64,000 nucleotides of DNA from Siphonodentalium dalli (lineage: Eukaryota > Mollusca > Scaphopoda > Gadilida > Siphonodentaliidae). This document shows, piece after piece, positions 23,992-34,815 of the stretch (the first letter of the stretch is position 1; every line of letters begins with the position of its first letter). Both the position numbers and the translations under genes were made by a program. The DNA lies in contig CP136068.1 of NCBI GenBank assembly GCA_032622095.1, forward strand, positions 112,667,546-112,731,545, given 5' to 3'. The notes beneath the pieces were generated by a model. That model had not been told where the DNA came from, did not search any database, and saw only the letters and a program-made list of their open reading frames with translations.

Positions 23992-24030
23992 ACCTTGGAC
24001 AAGTGGTCCTGCAAATGTGCTTTGATACTG
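23992..24030 (+). repeat. Fragment of CAAGTGGTCCTGC MITE terminus
   Basis: GGACAAGTGGTCCTGCAAAT resembles the ends of the elements at 25690-26075 and 35826-36322. Only one end is present. Confidence 0.4.
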
Positions 24031-24211
24031 GTAGTCTAGTCGATTTAGCCAATTTCGGACCCAAACCCGGAAGAAAGTGTTAATGATACCAGTTTGGTGT
24101 CATTCGACGCAGGGAACACTGAGGATGAATATATCCAAAATCCAAGAAAATCCAATCTGGGGAAATATTTTAGAGCTCCTCAAATTCAGTTTCTACTAAA
24201 ACAGTAAAATT

Positions 24212-24452
24212 TGGATATCATTGGAACCGGCTCCTTGACCACATTGTGATAGTTACAGTTATGCCCTGTGCCAATGCATTCTCTTATATATTCGAGTCGA
24301 CCATAGGTCGCCTCGCATATATAAGAGAATGCATTGGCCTAAAAATATAATTTTTAATGTGTTAAGCCAATGCATTCTCTTATATATGCGAGGCTACCTA
24401 TGGTCGACTCGCATATATAAGAGAATGCATTGGCACAGGGCCCTTCTGTTAC
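24212..24452 (-). mobile_element. Double-palindrome MITE, copy 1 (truncated, minus)
   Basis: Two 67-bp palindromes (24271-24337 and 24367-24433) of the form CCAATGCATTCTCTTATATA...GCATTGG, joined by a 29-bp linker. Flanks GGATATCATTGGAACCGG and CACAGGGCCCTTCTGTT match copies 2 and 3 in inverted orientation. Both outer TIRs are lost. Confidence 0.85.
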
Positions 24453-25262
24453 ATAGGATTTTGGCACCGATTTCATGGTTGCTCGGTTGGTAGTAAACAA
24501 AAGGCGTGTAATTGTGTTATATAAGAGCATATACACGGACATAATATAATACAACCGCGGCCATGAAATGGCTGTTAAAACGGTCGCAACTCCATGACAT
24601 GCCACGACGAAAGCAACACACTGAATAACCACATGTGAGTGTATATGGATAATATACAACTTCGTTGTTTTATATCAATAAAGGTATATATACCACTAAA
24701 ACATCAATCTGAATAATTTATCGGTCGCTGAAACCCAACGCACATCCAATGATTTATGTCTTTAAAGTTTGGGTTTTCTACTTTGAATAGCTCCAACAGT
24801 TGGGCAAAAACAAAAACAAAATTCGGTCATGCAACATACGTAGTAATGTTTTACCACACGGTATGCGGTAGTTTCATTCGGCATATTTACCGAATTGACT
24901 GCATACCCTTATGGTATAAATATTTGTTGAATTTCCGGGATTTGCAACACTTTCCGTGAAAACAAACCATACATGTATGTCGAAATTCTTAGTATACTGT
25001 AATGACACATTAATCTCTTCAAAGAGAAGGTACATAGTGCATGTCTCAATACCCATGTAATTTTGAGTGACGAGAATAAACAATTGAATTGAAACTAATG
25101 ATTAATTAAGTATTTTTTTCTCTTTTTACAATTTTAATCCAGTGCTGGGCCATCGTGGGGATGCCTGTTGACGTTAATACAAAGTCATTTGAGTAAAGAA
25201 ATTCCAGTAATGCTCATAACCTGATCACATATATGAAACTAAAAGCAAAGCTTTTCCTTTAA
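24453..25262. other. No recognisable feature
   Basis: No coding or repeat signal seen between two MITE copies. Confidence 0.5.
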
Positions 25263-25653
25263 CCCTTTACCCAACAGAACGGCCTTGTGCCAATGCATTC
25301 TCTTATATATGCGAGTCGACCATAGGTCGCCTCGCATATATAAGAGAATGCATTGGCTTAACACATTAAAAATTATAAAATTGTTAAAGAATGTAAGAAA
25401 AAATGGTAAAAAGTGTTAAAAAAATATTTTTTTAGGCCAATGCATTCTCTTATATATGCGAGGCAACCTATGGTCGACTCGCATATATAAGAGAATGCAT
25501 TGGCACAGGGCATAACTGTAACCATCACAATGTGGTCAATGAGCCGGTTCCAATGATATCCATATTTGTATGGTTTTATTGAGACAGACCCAAGATATTT
25601 TAGGCTGTTGAAGCTTTATTTGGCCGGTTTTGGCCGGTTTGTTGGGTAAAGGG
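25263..25653 (+). mobile_element. Double-palindrome MITE, copy 2
   Basis: 391 bp with terminal inverted repeats CCCTTTACCCAACA / TGTTGGGTAAAGGG. TTAA is on the left and TTTAA on the right. Inside are two 67-bp palindromes (25290-25356 and 25437-25503) in mirror arrangement, so that the whole left part is itself a palindrome. A unique tail holds GGCCGGTTTTGGCCGG. No ORF. Confidence 0.9.
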
Positions 25654-25689
25654 TTTAAGTTCAGACTGGTATGTTTTCCAATCATAGAT

Positions 25690-26075
25690 TCTAAATCGAC
25701 CAGACTATGGTAGGTACCGCTGTATTGCTATGATGTTGTTAGGGCAAAATGATGCTGAAAAAGTACAGTTAGTTTTCTAAAGTTGTCATTCTCGTGGTGC
25801 TCGCATAATCTTACATCCAGAAAAATCCATTAGGTGTGTCAAACATTCAAAAACTTTTTGCGAAATATTTCAATTTCGGAGGCATTATTATTATATTATA
25901 TTATATATATATATTCTTGAATGTTTCATCCAGACAGTAGCTGTTTCTCAAATCGCTCTGATTAGCCAAACACCAGAAACATTACAATAATTGCCATCAG
26001 TTTGCCCTACCAGCATCATAACAATTCAACAGGACTCACCAACATAATAGCAGACTAGCAGGACCACTTGACCTG
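25690..26075 (-). mobile_element. TIR element, CAAGTGGTCCTGC family, copy 1
   Basis: The right end, read on the minus strand, is ACCCAGGTCAAGTGGTCC, followed by a block with TTTGGCTAATCAGAGCGATT and AAACATTCAAGAATATATAT shared with 35826-36322. The left end carries a related TTGCTATGATGTTG block. Diverged and non-coding. Confidence 0.6.
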
Positions 26076-28850
26076 GGTGAGTAAATGTATTTATGGACGG
26101 CATGCTCAAAATCATGACCGTAGCATGTTACATGTCCCCAATTCATGTATAACCACCTTAATCTGCTCCATAGTCTCTTCTGTACCAATTTCTGATTTGA
26201 GAAACATTTGGGAAAATATAAAGAGGCACATTCGTTCAGTGGACCATTTATTTTTAACTTATTATAACAGCACTGTTGTGTCCGATAATCGGCCGTATGC
26301 TCTTGGTCCGAATCATGCTTCTTTCTCTTATTACTGAGTGTACTCCGGAGGATCTGAAATAAAAAAGTGAAGAACCCGAACTTTATCGGCTGATATGCAT
26401 TCCAGCGGGGCGTAATTCATCGTGGAAGAAACATATAGGAGTCTTGTTTATCTTCTATCACTTATTGGTCACATACATTTTTGTTCTGTAACAGTTTGAA
26501 TATATTTAGCGGAGAGTGTACCCCACTATATATGATATAGTGATGGTTGAATTAGTATCGCCTCTAAGAAAGTTCACTCATAAATATTGTAACAACTAGC
26601 AAACTGAATATTTTGTTATCGAAAACCACAATTCTAATAATTGAATTTTAAGTCAAACGGGTCATACATTCATGTATCTCACGAAAATGTAGTTGATGCG
26701 AAACGTATTCGGACATGACCTGTATTTGTGGTTGAGAAACTCACACACATCATCAGATGCATGTAAATACAACATATAACCTAAACTAAGTTGTTGATGA
26801 GACACCAAACTGTTATCAAGTCATGTGATTTGTAAGTCGTAAATGGCCGAAACTCATGAAAAATATTGTGCCGCAATCATATTTTAAGTATATGTGTAAC
26901 TGTTGACTGAGAAACACACATACATGTATCAACATATGTTTCAATCAAATAGTGCAAGCTGGAGTTATCAGTCGAAAACAAAAGCGTTATCGGAGTGATA
27001 TTCGGTTAGACAGACGGACAGGCGGACGGACGCACAAACGGAATTTTAACATTAGTCTGACCGTTATCTAGATGGTGTTCAGGTGACCAATGTTTCAACC
27101 GTGACACAATTCTCACTTCTTCACAGATATAAATTCAAAAGACTTGGTCCCACTGGACTCCGTTCATAGTAAATTATATATAGCTTGTTGTATCTATTAA
27201 TTACGGTCAAAGTCCTTTTTAATTACCGTTTATTAATCAGACAAATAAAACACGAGGTACATTTCTTTCCGGAAGTTCAAGATCTCCCTGACCTCAACCA
27301 AAACATAGAGTTATGTTCTTGCATAGAAATTGACAATAAGATACCACATAGCTTGACATGTTTTCTGAACTATATGTAATTTTGAATTAACAGATATAAT
27401 TTATATGTGTCAGAAATAGATGACATGTGTCAGAGCTGCTGACATTTAAAAAAGTTATATTAAATTGAACGTGAGTTGAATCCTTAAGAAAATCACAAAC
27501 ACTGAAAGTTAGGAATAACCTGACAAATTTTGATCATTGACAGGCAGTGGATATCCACGTATTTCGTTATAACTACCAGACGGACTATAGCCTGCGAACT
27601 ATTACCCGCCCGCTGGCACGATTGACGCTACAGGCTATAATTTGCCTGCTGCCTGCTGTCACGATTGGCATGAGGCGATACTTGTGGTCAGCAAACTATC
27701 ACCCTGGCTATATAGTCTTCGAACTATTTATCAGATTGTTGACGTCACATATGGCGCACGGTGAGAATTGTGATGGGTGCAATAGCGGCCTCGGTCAATA
27801 GTCACTGTTCACAAGACACATCGGGAAAATAGTGCTTGCTATGCCACCAAGTCAGAGAATACCTGTATATTATATACCCACGTAGTTCACGAGAAAGCGT
27901 TATTTCTGTTTCGGTAAGAAATTGAGCAATTTGACATTTTTCCAATTTTCAGTCGAAACTTTCGAAACTGCTTAATAATATCCGTTTTTATAATCTTATT
28001 CTTTAAGTTATCACCAAATAGATCTCAAATTATACCAATCATAATTCATCTTGCGCAAATGTTGTGTGACAACGAAGAATTAGAGTGGAAATACTGAAAT
28101 GGTTTTAACTTTTATACGAAAAAGACCGTTGTTTTCTGCGCGGAAATTCAGAACAAACAAATTATCCTCGTGTGGGAATAAACCATCTACCCACTGGAAC
28201 AAATTTTATTCGATGGGTCAACAATTCAGGGTATCTAAAAAAAATAGAGACTTTCGTTAATATCCTTACCAGCCTCTATGCAAGTAATGCAATACACAGC
28301 GATTAATGATGTAATTTAGCGGACCCATGGATCGTTCTTACTTTTGGTGCAGTTTGTCAGGAAAATGATTTCAGGAAATAATATGAATGAATTCCGTTGA
28401 CGTTTGTTCAAGTTATCGCTGACTGCCTTACAATTGCTTTAGCATACAAACACAAGGCCATAAATATGGCAGACATATGTGAAGCTGTCGCACATAGTAG
28501 CTCACATACCAATAATTGTCAAAATGCATCAATCCACGGTTAATTTATAGAGGATCAGTGCCGTTCGACCGGCCACCAAACGTCAAATTCATGTCGAGTG
28601 TGTTAAGAAAAATAAAATGGGCAAATATTAACAAGTTTATGTGCTTGCAGTAACTCTAGCTTTTCAATGAATCCAATATTTTGAATATTAACTTTGTTTA
28701 TGGAACGTTTAGAATTTGAAACATTTCCACGTATATCAACGCTGAAACTAACCACCTCTGCGACACCATACATGCATGCACATACATGAATAACGAACGA
28801 AGAGTAATGAAGCGAGTCCGCGGACCCACACTGTGTGAAATACATCTTAC
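26076..28850. other. AT-rich spacer or intron, no repeat recognised
   Basis: Contains a GACGGAC-type simple stretch at about 27010-27040 and TGACGTCA at 27740-27747. No convincing exon was seen. If 28851-28979 is a real exon, this would be downstream intron of the same minus-strand gene. Confidence 0.4.
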
Positions 28851-28979
28851 CTTGGCACATGGTCAGTAAGCAGCCCTCCAAGAACAAGCTTTCGTAGATA
28901 GGATTGTTCCATATAGTTGAATCTGAGTGCCAGATTGGACATCCAGACGCCATTTCGTCCGTCAGTCCCGTACAATCCT
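28851..28979 (-). CDS. Candidate host exon, cysteine-containing extracellular module
   Basis: On the minus strand a pyrimidine-rich tract and CAG (CTTCTTATTTCAG, ending at 28980) precede 129 bases that stay open. A strong donor, CCAAG|GTAAGA, follows (GT at 28849-28850). The exon is phase 1-1, as usual for shuffled extracellular modules. It encodes about 43 residues with Cys spacing C-x9-C, then a Trp-containing middle, then C-x4-C near the end (DCTGLTDEMASGC ... GCLLTMCQ). The pattern is weakly like small disulfide-rich domains such as ShK-type modules, but I do not assign a family. The surrounding 266-aa open frame runs on into a MITE and is not itself a gene. No partner exon was found. Confidence 0.4.
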
Positions 28980-29148
28980 CTGAAATAAGAAGGAGATGAA
29001 CATTCACTATACATGTATATGATTTAATAAGTGAATATTGTAACCACGGAATTAGGCGGCAAGCTTCCAACTTCAGTCGATATATAAACAGTCGGTCAGC
29101 TGGTTCGTGTGATCGCCAGACGTCCCTGCTGTGCCGAAACTTGTTTAG

Positions 29149-29528
29149 CCCTTTACCCAACAGAAGGGCCCTGTGCCAATGCATTCTCTTATATATGCGA
29201 GTCGACCATAGGTCGCCTCGCATATATAAGAGAATGCATTGGATTAACACATTAAAAATTATAAAATTGTTAAAGAATCTAAGAAAAAATGGTAAAAAGT
29301 GTTTTTTTAGGCCAATGCATTCTCTTATATATGCGAGGCGACCTATGGTCGACTCGCATATATACGAGAATGCATTGGCACAGGGCATAACTGTAACTAT
29401 CACAATGTGGTCAAGGAGCCGGTTCCAATGATATCCAAATTTGTATGGTTCTATTGAGACAGACCGAAGATATTTTAGGCTGTTGAAGCTTTATTTGGCC
29501 GATTTTGGCCGGTTTGTTGGGTAAAGGG
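29149..29528 (+). mobile_element. Double-palindrome MITE, copy 3, with TTAG duplication
   Basis: 380 bp with the same CCCTTTACCCAACA TIRs, flanked by an exact 4-bp duplication TTAG (29145-29148 and 29529-29532). Palindromes lie at 29176-29242 and 29312-29378. It shares GCATAACTGTAACTATCACA and GGCCGGTTTGTTGGG with copy 2. This copy best defines the element's limits. Confidence 0.92.
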
Positions 29529-29828
29529 TTAGATCATTCAGAGTTCATACACATGTACGAGTAATTTCTTATAAAATATGAATGATTCGCGAAACGTTCA
29601 AATTTAAAACTGAAGTCTACGAGTATAGCAGTCCTCATAATTTGGTTGTTTGCGCTTGACCATTTTTAATGAAAGTCTGAGCTGTAACAGTAGCACTGAG
29701 ATCGGTAGTGCGAAGGCACCAGCTTAGGGAAGAATATCGGCAAGTTATGGACTTCATCAACTTTGTAACTAAACAATAAACATTTAAATGTTATATTTGA
29801 GTGCGTTTTGGTGCGCATCCACAGGAAG

Positions 29829-29910
29829 CCTCATATATATTAGATAATGCACTGGCTTACAATGTTAAGGTAAATATTATTAGGTCAATGTATTCTCTCT
29901 TATATGCGTG
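29829..29910. repeat. Degraded relic of the double-palindrome MITE
   Basis: CCTCATATATATTAGATAAT, GCACTGGCTTA and GGTCAATGTATTCTCTCTTA resemble decayed palindrome arms of the family at 29149-29528. Confidence 0.45.
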
Positions 29911-29930
29911 GAAGATGCGCATATATGTAT

Positions 29931-30029
29931 AGGTTATAGCCCGCTTGGGTATATGTACAAGAAATATAGACCCAGGCGCATTAGCGCCGCCGTCTGTATT
30001 TCTTGTACAGTACCCAAGCGGGTTATGAC
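29931..30029. repeat. Hairpin element, ~40-bp arms
   Basis: GGTTATAGCCCGCTTGGGTA...TGTACAAGAAATATAGAC on the left recurs inverted on the right (TCTGTATTTCTTGTACAGTA, CCCAAGCGGGTTATGAC). The centre is CGCATTAGCGCCG. A tiny fold-back element with no obvious target duplication. Confidence 0.85.
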
Positions 30030-30729
30030 ATATTTATAAACCGTTTCACACCCAGAGGAAACGGAATTGAGTCACTTTCAATACGATGATTACCTATCGT
30101 TTACCATTCAATCAAAGGTTAATTGAATGGTTTGTGGTGTAACATATTCTTGTTGCACAAGTCAAACGCTCGTTGAACATGTGATCACTTGCATCGGCAT
30201 TATTTATCAGCGTTGATAAACCATTTTGTCTCCGAATTTGAAAACGTTTGTTTGCTGACGACATGTATCTGGACAAAACAGATTCTTCCCTGTGATAATA
30301 AACTGTTTCGGATGTTAAGATTATTTTCTTATTGTTGCCATAATGGAATTATCGTTCAGAATCCAGGAGGCAATGTTCCGGTAGTAATCGGACACCGAAG
30401 TGAAACTACATTTACTCCACATTGCATGAAGTTTGTGTGATGAAATATCAACGGCATTCATGACAAACGAATTGACCAAACCTTTATATATTGCATGGAT
30501 TTTCGCTCGGTTGCATGTATATGTGAACAGTTTGTGGAGTATTGCGTGAATACTGTGGATTATACATTCCAACCAGATTTTGGATTTAGTTCAGTTTTCT
30601 TCCTATAACCCCGCCCTTCCCAACACACCAAACAAATATTCCATCGAAATTGTTGTGCCCTCATCCATGCAGCTCACCCCATATGACCGCTACTAATGGT
30701 ATGATTCGTGTATTAACTTCCAGTCAGTC
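30030..30729. other. No recognisable feature
   Basis: No supported gene or repeat. An 83-aa frame at 30189-30440 ends shortly after a possible CAG acceptor but has no other support. Confidence 0.45.
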
Positions 30730-30887
30730 AATATGTTTATTCAGAATCACACATGTGACATAAGAATAATACATAAATGTGGTATACAAATTTCAAAATG
30801 GTGCGATATGGCCATGGTGTGAACAATCAGGCATATGTATGGTTGAATTTGAAATATTAACCGCAGATATCATGTTCAATATTCAGT

Positions 30888-31241
30888 TTAGTTCAAAGAG
30901 GGTGTCAGTGGTCTCACATGTTCCTCGCCATGTCTTATGTATTCACAAAGTTTATGTAAAACAATGTTATCAGACGACTGAAGAAGGGTTGATAACGTAT
31001 GTAATTTGCAAACAGTCAATGCACACAATGGTATAAAACTCCTCATGATAGAGTTAAGGGCGTCACATTCGAATAAGAAGTGATATTCGTCTCCAACTGC
31101 GCCGTTATCACATAGTTGGCAAAACCTGTCTTCTACGGAAATATGGTCTCGTCTGGTCACAACAAATTTAATTATCAATTGTATTATTATTATGTTGGGA
31201 ATCTCTGAAATAAGAATATGTCCCACCCGTGGGCCGAACAT
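30888..31241 (-). pseudogene. Retrotransposon ORF2 C-terminal Cys/His region
   Basis: The 117-aa frame contains VEDRFCQLCDNGAVGDEYHF-LFEC, the CxxC...H...C motif that closes ORF2 in CR1/L2-like elements. The preceding residues (IKFVVTRRDHIS) match the helix before this motif. Confidence 0.75.
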
Positions 31242-31556
31242 TTCAATTGCGAAAGGTATTTTACTTGACTAAACTCAGTTTTTGAATAATCTATAATTGC
31301 GACATTTGTCAAGATCTCGTTTCCATTGTTGATGGAACTGATTTTTTAAGGAATTGTTTGTATCATTCCCTTTAACCAATTATGGTCGACCCCATTAATA
31401 AACTGATTCAACCATTCATAGTTCATACCACATGTAGTAAGAATATTATGTACATGTTCGACCCACGAGTGGGACATATTCTTATTTGAGAGATTCACAA
31501 GATAATAATAATACAATTGATTATTAAATTCGTTGTCACCAGACGAGACCATTTTC
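31141..31556. repeat. Inverted duplication inside the dead retrotransposon
   Basis: About 95 bp at 31141-31238 recurs inverted at 31464-31556 (TGGTCTCGTCTGGTCACAAC versus GTTGTCACCAGACGAGACCA; GGACATATTCTTATTT). Retrotransposons can create such inversions by twin priming. Alternatively it is a later local rearrangement. Confidence 0.75.
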
Positions 31557-31667
31557 GCCCAATATGTAATTATTCGGACATTAACGTCGACTCTGAGAGG
31601 AAAAACGCCAGTTTATCCGTATACCATAACACTCGGTGTGTTCGGCTTAAGTTTTAGAATAAAAATT

Positions 31668-32524
31668 TCAAAACATTAACCTTTCAATCTCTTCAATGTG
31701 TTCGTACCCCCATATTTCGCATCCGTATAATAGTATGGGTTTTATTGTCTTCGCGTATAAGTCTATTTGGATGTCGATTGTAATATCCATTGCGCGAGCC
31801 TTATAAATTAGTTTGTACAACGCTCTGGTAGCTTTAGTTACTAACGATTTCTTAGTTTTGTGAAAGTTGTTAGATCTGTCAAAATATGACACCAATGTAA
31901 GTATATTCATTCGCGATTTCCAATATTTCTCCATTTAGTCGTATGCGACATTTTGGCTTTCTTTCGCCGCCAAAGACTAACAATTTGGAATCATGCCTGT
32001 ATTAAATATCATATTGAACCACCTGAGATAAACTGGTAACATTATTTGTATAGTGTTTTATATGCTCGTTGCGAATATCATCGGGTCCACTGGCCTTACC
32101 ATTCGCTAGCGAAGAAACAGCATCCATTATTTATTTCGATGTCTGTGATCGGCATATCTAAAATGTCATCTTCTTACATCACAAAATGGGGCGAGATGGT
32201 CAGTCTCCAAATCGTACTGTTAACCTTTCAAATGAACATACATATCATATAACTGTACTTGTGGTGGGTTTGTCGGTTTTGCATTAGAATTTGCAAAAAC
32301 GCTCGCGAATTTGATTCATTTGCACTTTTAAGCTTTGCTGAAAGGTTTTTCTTATAAGTTGCATTCGCTCTCCGTAATGTACGCTTATGTTCTCGAAGCT
32401 CCGATTTTGCGTCAAGGGACTTCGTTTGTGAGTAGATTTCGTGCGCGTCGTGGTATTTATTTCGTGTAATTTTACACTCGCTGGTAAACCATTGTTTATG
32501 ACTCAAAAGCATCTTTAGCTGCAT
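31668..32524 (-). pseudogene. Retrotransposon ORF2, reverse-transcriptase remnants
   Basis: 32524-32228 covers the linker after the endonuclease (HKQWFTSECKITRNKY, basic helices). Near 32130-32060 on the minus strand comes LASSLANGKASGPDDIRNEH, the RT entry motif. The palm with FADD is missing. 31934-31668 resumes with YFDRSNNFHKTK, KATRALYKLIYKARAMDI, IKPILLYGCEIWGYEHIEEI, the post-palm block. Confidence 0.8.
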
Positions 32525-32588
32525 TGTTGAAAAGCTTTTTTCTCGGCCAAAACCAGTGGCTTTAGCTTGGTGAAACCCGTCAGGAAAG

Positions 32589-33592
32589 TCACTTAGAACA
32601 GTCAGGTTCTTTCAACTCGTCGATTTTGAGTCGATCAATATTACTACTGAACGAATTGCCACTGGAGAAAAAACAATTATATGAGGGGGGGGGGGGGGGG
32701 GGGGGGGGCTTAGAAATTTCCAAGAAAATTCCATAATGGCAATCTGAATACAAATCCGAAAAATCCAGCACTTTCATTTCGACACAAAAGTACACGAGTT
32801 CCTTACTCGCGAGAAAATAGTCTATTGTGCTTGCATTCCTACAAGTGAATTTATGTTCAATTTTGTCGGTTCCATTTTGTCCATTCAATATGTGTACTTT
32901 ATTGTTCCTACAAAATTGTATTAATTGTTTTACCCTCCCTGTTAAATGTCAGATCTGTTTCTATCTGGAATATGATCCTGTATATCGACTTCGCATTCAT
33001 GAGGGATAACTCTATCGGACTGGACAGTGTGTGCAACCTCCACATTCGATGGAATCATTGACATCGTCCAGTCTGCCAACTCGGGAGTTAAATCCCCCAT
33101 AATGCAAACATGTCTATTACTACGAAATTTGAATGTGATTAGATCGCGTTCAATATCATTGATATCTTCTTGTGAGGCATATTCACTATTATCTGGAGGT
33201 AGATAAGTTAATCCTAACGTTACATCGTCGTCCAAATGTGTTAATCGTTTCGAAATGTTTAGCCATATTGCGGCCTTAGCTTTGCTCTCTATAATCTCAA
33301 TTTCAGAAGCTAAATAGTCCCGGTATAAGATGCAGATGCCACCAGATTTTACATTTGCGAGAGATTTTCGATGTTTTAAAACGGCATGAAAGCCTGGTAT
33401 TTTAAAATTACAGGTATCTGCATTTTCTGTTTTTGTTTCACGGAGCCCTACTATGTCATATGATTCAATAAGTGTGCAAAACTCTGGACAAAGTAGTCTG
33501 CTTCGTAAACCACATACATTCAAGCAAAATATTTTCTGATTTGGAATTTGAAGAGTCTGAGTGTTTTTTGTCAATGTGAGTTGTGGGAGCAC
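32589..33592 (-). pseudogene. Retrotransposon ORF2, APE-type endonuclease remnant
   Basis: A 216-aa frame (33592-32942) has FCLNVCGLRSRL, YDIVGLRETKTE with the catalytic Glu, SGGICILYRD, and IMGDLTPE, where the usual GDFN Asn is lost. After a frameshift, 32888-32589 continues with KFTCRNASTIDYFLAS and SDLYSDCH, equivalent to the SDH block. A 24-base G run at 32685-32708 is expanded inside it, reading as a proline string. Non-functional. Confidence 0.8.
32685..32708 (+). repeat. G24 homopolymer
   Basis: Uninterrupted run of 24 G on the plus strand inside the dead endonuclease. It is a strong G-quadruplex candidate and a likely assembly trouble spot. Confidence 0.95.
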
Positions 33593-33602
33593 CGCCTAAT
33601 CC

Positions 33603-34451
33603 CTATCTAGTTCGTGTAGATGTGACCCGTTGGCGATTTGTGATCTGCTTTGGTGTAGTGTTGTTCACACTTAAGTCAAGGGGTGAGTCTATGTGTGTCT
33701 TGCTCTCCATCTGCTGTATGTCTCCATTTACACTGACATGTGAAGGACGATTATCAGATACAAATGAAATTTGTTTAGGATTAGTACTGTCAGCAGGTTG
33801 GGGGTTATGTGGCACGTTATGTTTTGCTCGATCCCTCTGGCCTTTTTTCTGCTTCCATTCGGTTGTGTGCTCCATGTCGTCGATGAAAAGTCTGTCCCTC
33901 ACCATTTTAACTCGTGCTTTGGTTAGGGTATAATAGGGTATAATTCTTTTCTGCGTTGTTCAATTTCATCCGGAAAATGCTCGAAAATGAACTTTATGCT
34001 TCCTTTCAGTCTCCAGCTATAACTTTTAATATATTCTTTGTCCTTGGGCGATTCCTATCTGGTTTCATTTCCCCTATGCGATGTACCCTTTCAAATATGA
34101 TCATGTTGGTGTTTACTTTAAGATCCTCCTCTAAGAAGTTGTAGAGTCTGTGTTCAGCTGATCGTTGATGGTCTTCTCTGGTCCCTGTGAAGGTGAGATT
34201 ATTTCTCATACCACGTGCTTGCACGTCCAACACAGTCTCGTGAAGTTCTCCATGCAAGTCCTTTAGTGTTTTTCACAATTGTAATTTCTTTTTATAGGAC
34301 GTTTGTTTACATCGTCTTGAATGGAGTTCACGGTGGCCAAGATATTATCATATTGTTTCAAACGTCGCAGTTTTGACGCATTTAAAGGTACGGTTGGCCT
34401 TGGCGGTGGGTATCCTGTGAAAATATTTCCAACCGTCAAAAACCGCCACAA
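33603..34451 (-). pseudogene. Retrotransposon ORF1 remnant
   Basis: Three frame fragments in order. A helical stretch (KLRRLKQYDNILATVNSIQ) comes first. Next is an RRM-like core with RNNLTFTG, LKVNTNMIIFERVHRIGE and RPRTKNI. Last is a C-terminal piece starting FEHFPDEIEQRRKELYPI and VRDRLFIDD. The VHRIG ... RPRT pattern is typical of ORF1 nucleic-acid chaperones of L1/CR1-type elements, which coat the RNA. Frameshifts near 34260, 34010 and 33930 break it. Confidence 0.7.
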
Positions 34452-34815
34452 ACAGAAAGAACATCAAAATGTAGACAGACTTTGTCCGTATACAAATAAG
34501 AAATATCGCATACACAGTATGTTATTGTCATATGGTTGACCATTGTTATGTAAACAAAGGCATAAAAAGTTACTTTTCTGGTGTTTGTTTATATTATGAT
34601 GGTAAACATAAAGAGCGTTCTTTGTGGGTGAATTCCTGATATGGAACTAATAAAGAGCGTTTATGCCATTTATGTGTGATTAGCCAGTAGCATTGTGCTG
34701 TCTTCTGTAACACAATCAGGCTCTTGTTTAGGTAAAATATAGTAGGTCTTTATGATAACATGCTGTTTACGCAATGGTCATGGTATATATGAAGGAAACT
34801 GTATGCGTTTTACTG

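Larger units (their letters stand above)
30730..34815 (-). mobile_element. Decayed non-LTR retrotransposon (minus strand)
   Basis: Reading leftward from 34815: 5' leader (34379-34815, shared inverted with 1-402), ORF1 remnants, endonuclease remnants, a small N-terminal RT piece, post-palm RT tail, and a terminal Cys/His motif ending near 30890. All reading frames are broken. The RT core, from just after a WFNMIFNTGMIP block to a LVFGG block near 31985, is deleted. The type of ORF1 and the LLYGCEIWG block suggest the CR1/Rex1-like part of the tree; this is a family-level judgement from motifs. The 3' limit is uncertain. Confidence 0.85.

Noticed and set aside
28603-29403. 266-aa minus-strand ORF as a whole gene
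   Set aside because: Its first third is translated MITE palindrome and the rest crosses clear splice-like signals. Only the 129-bp exon-like part is retained.
1-34815. Inverted 400-bp ends as TIRs of a giant 34.8-kb transposon (Maverick-like)
   Set aside because: Both ends are the 5' leader of a non-LTR element and are followed by its coding remnants in opposite orientations. No integrase, polymerase or capsid genes lie between them.
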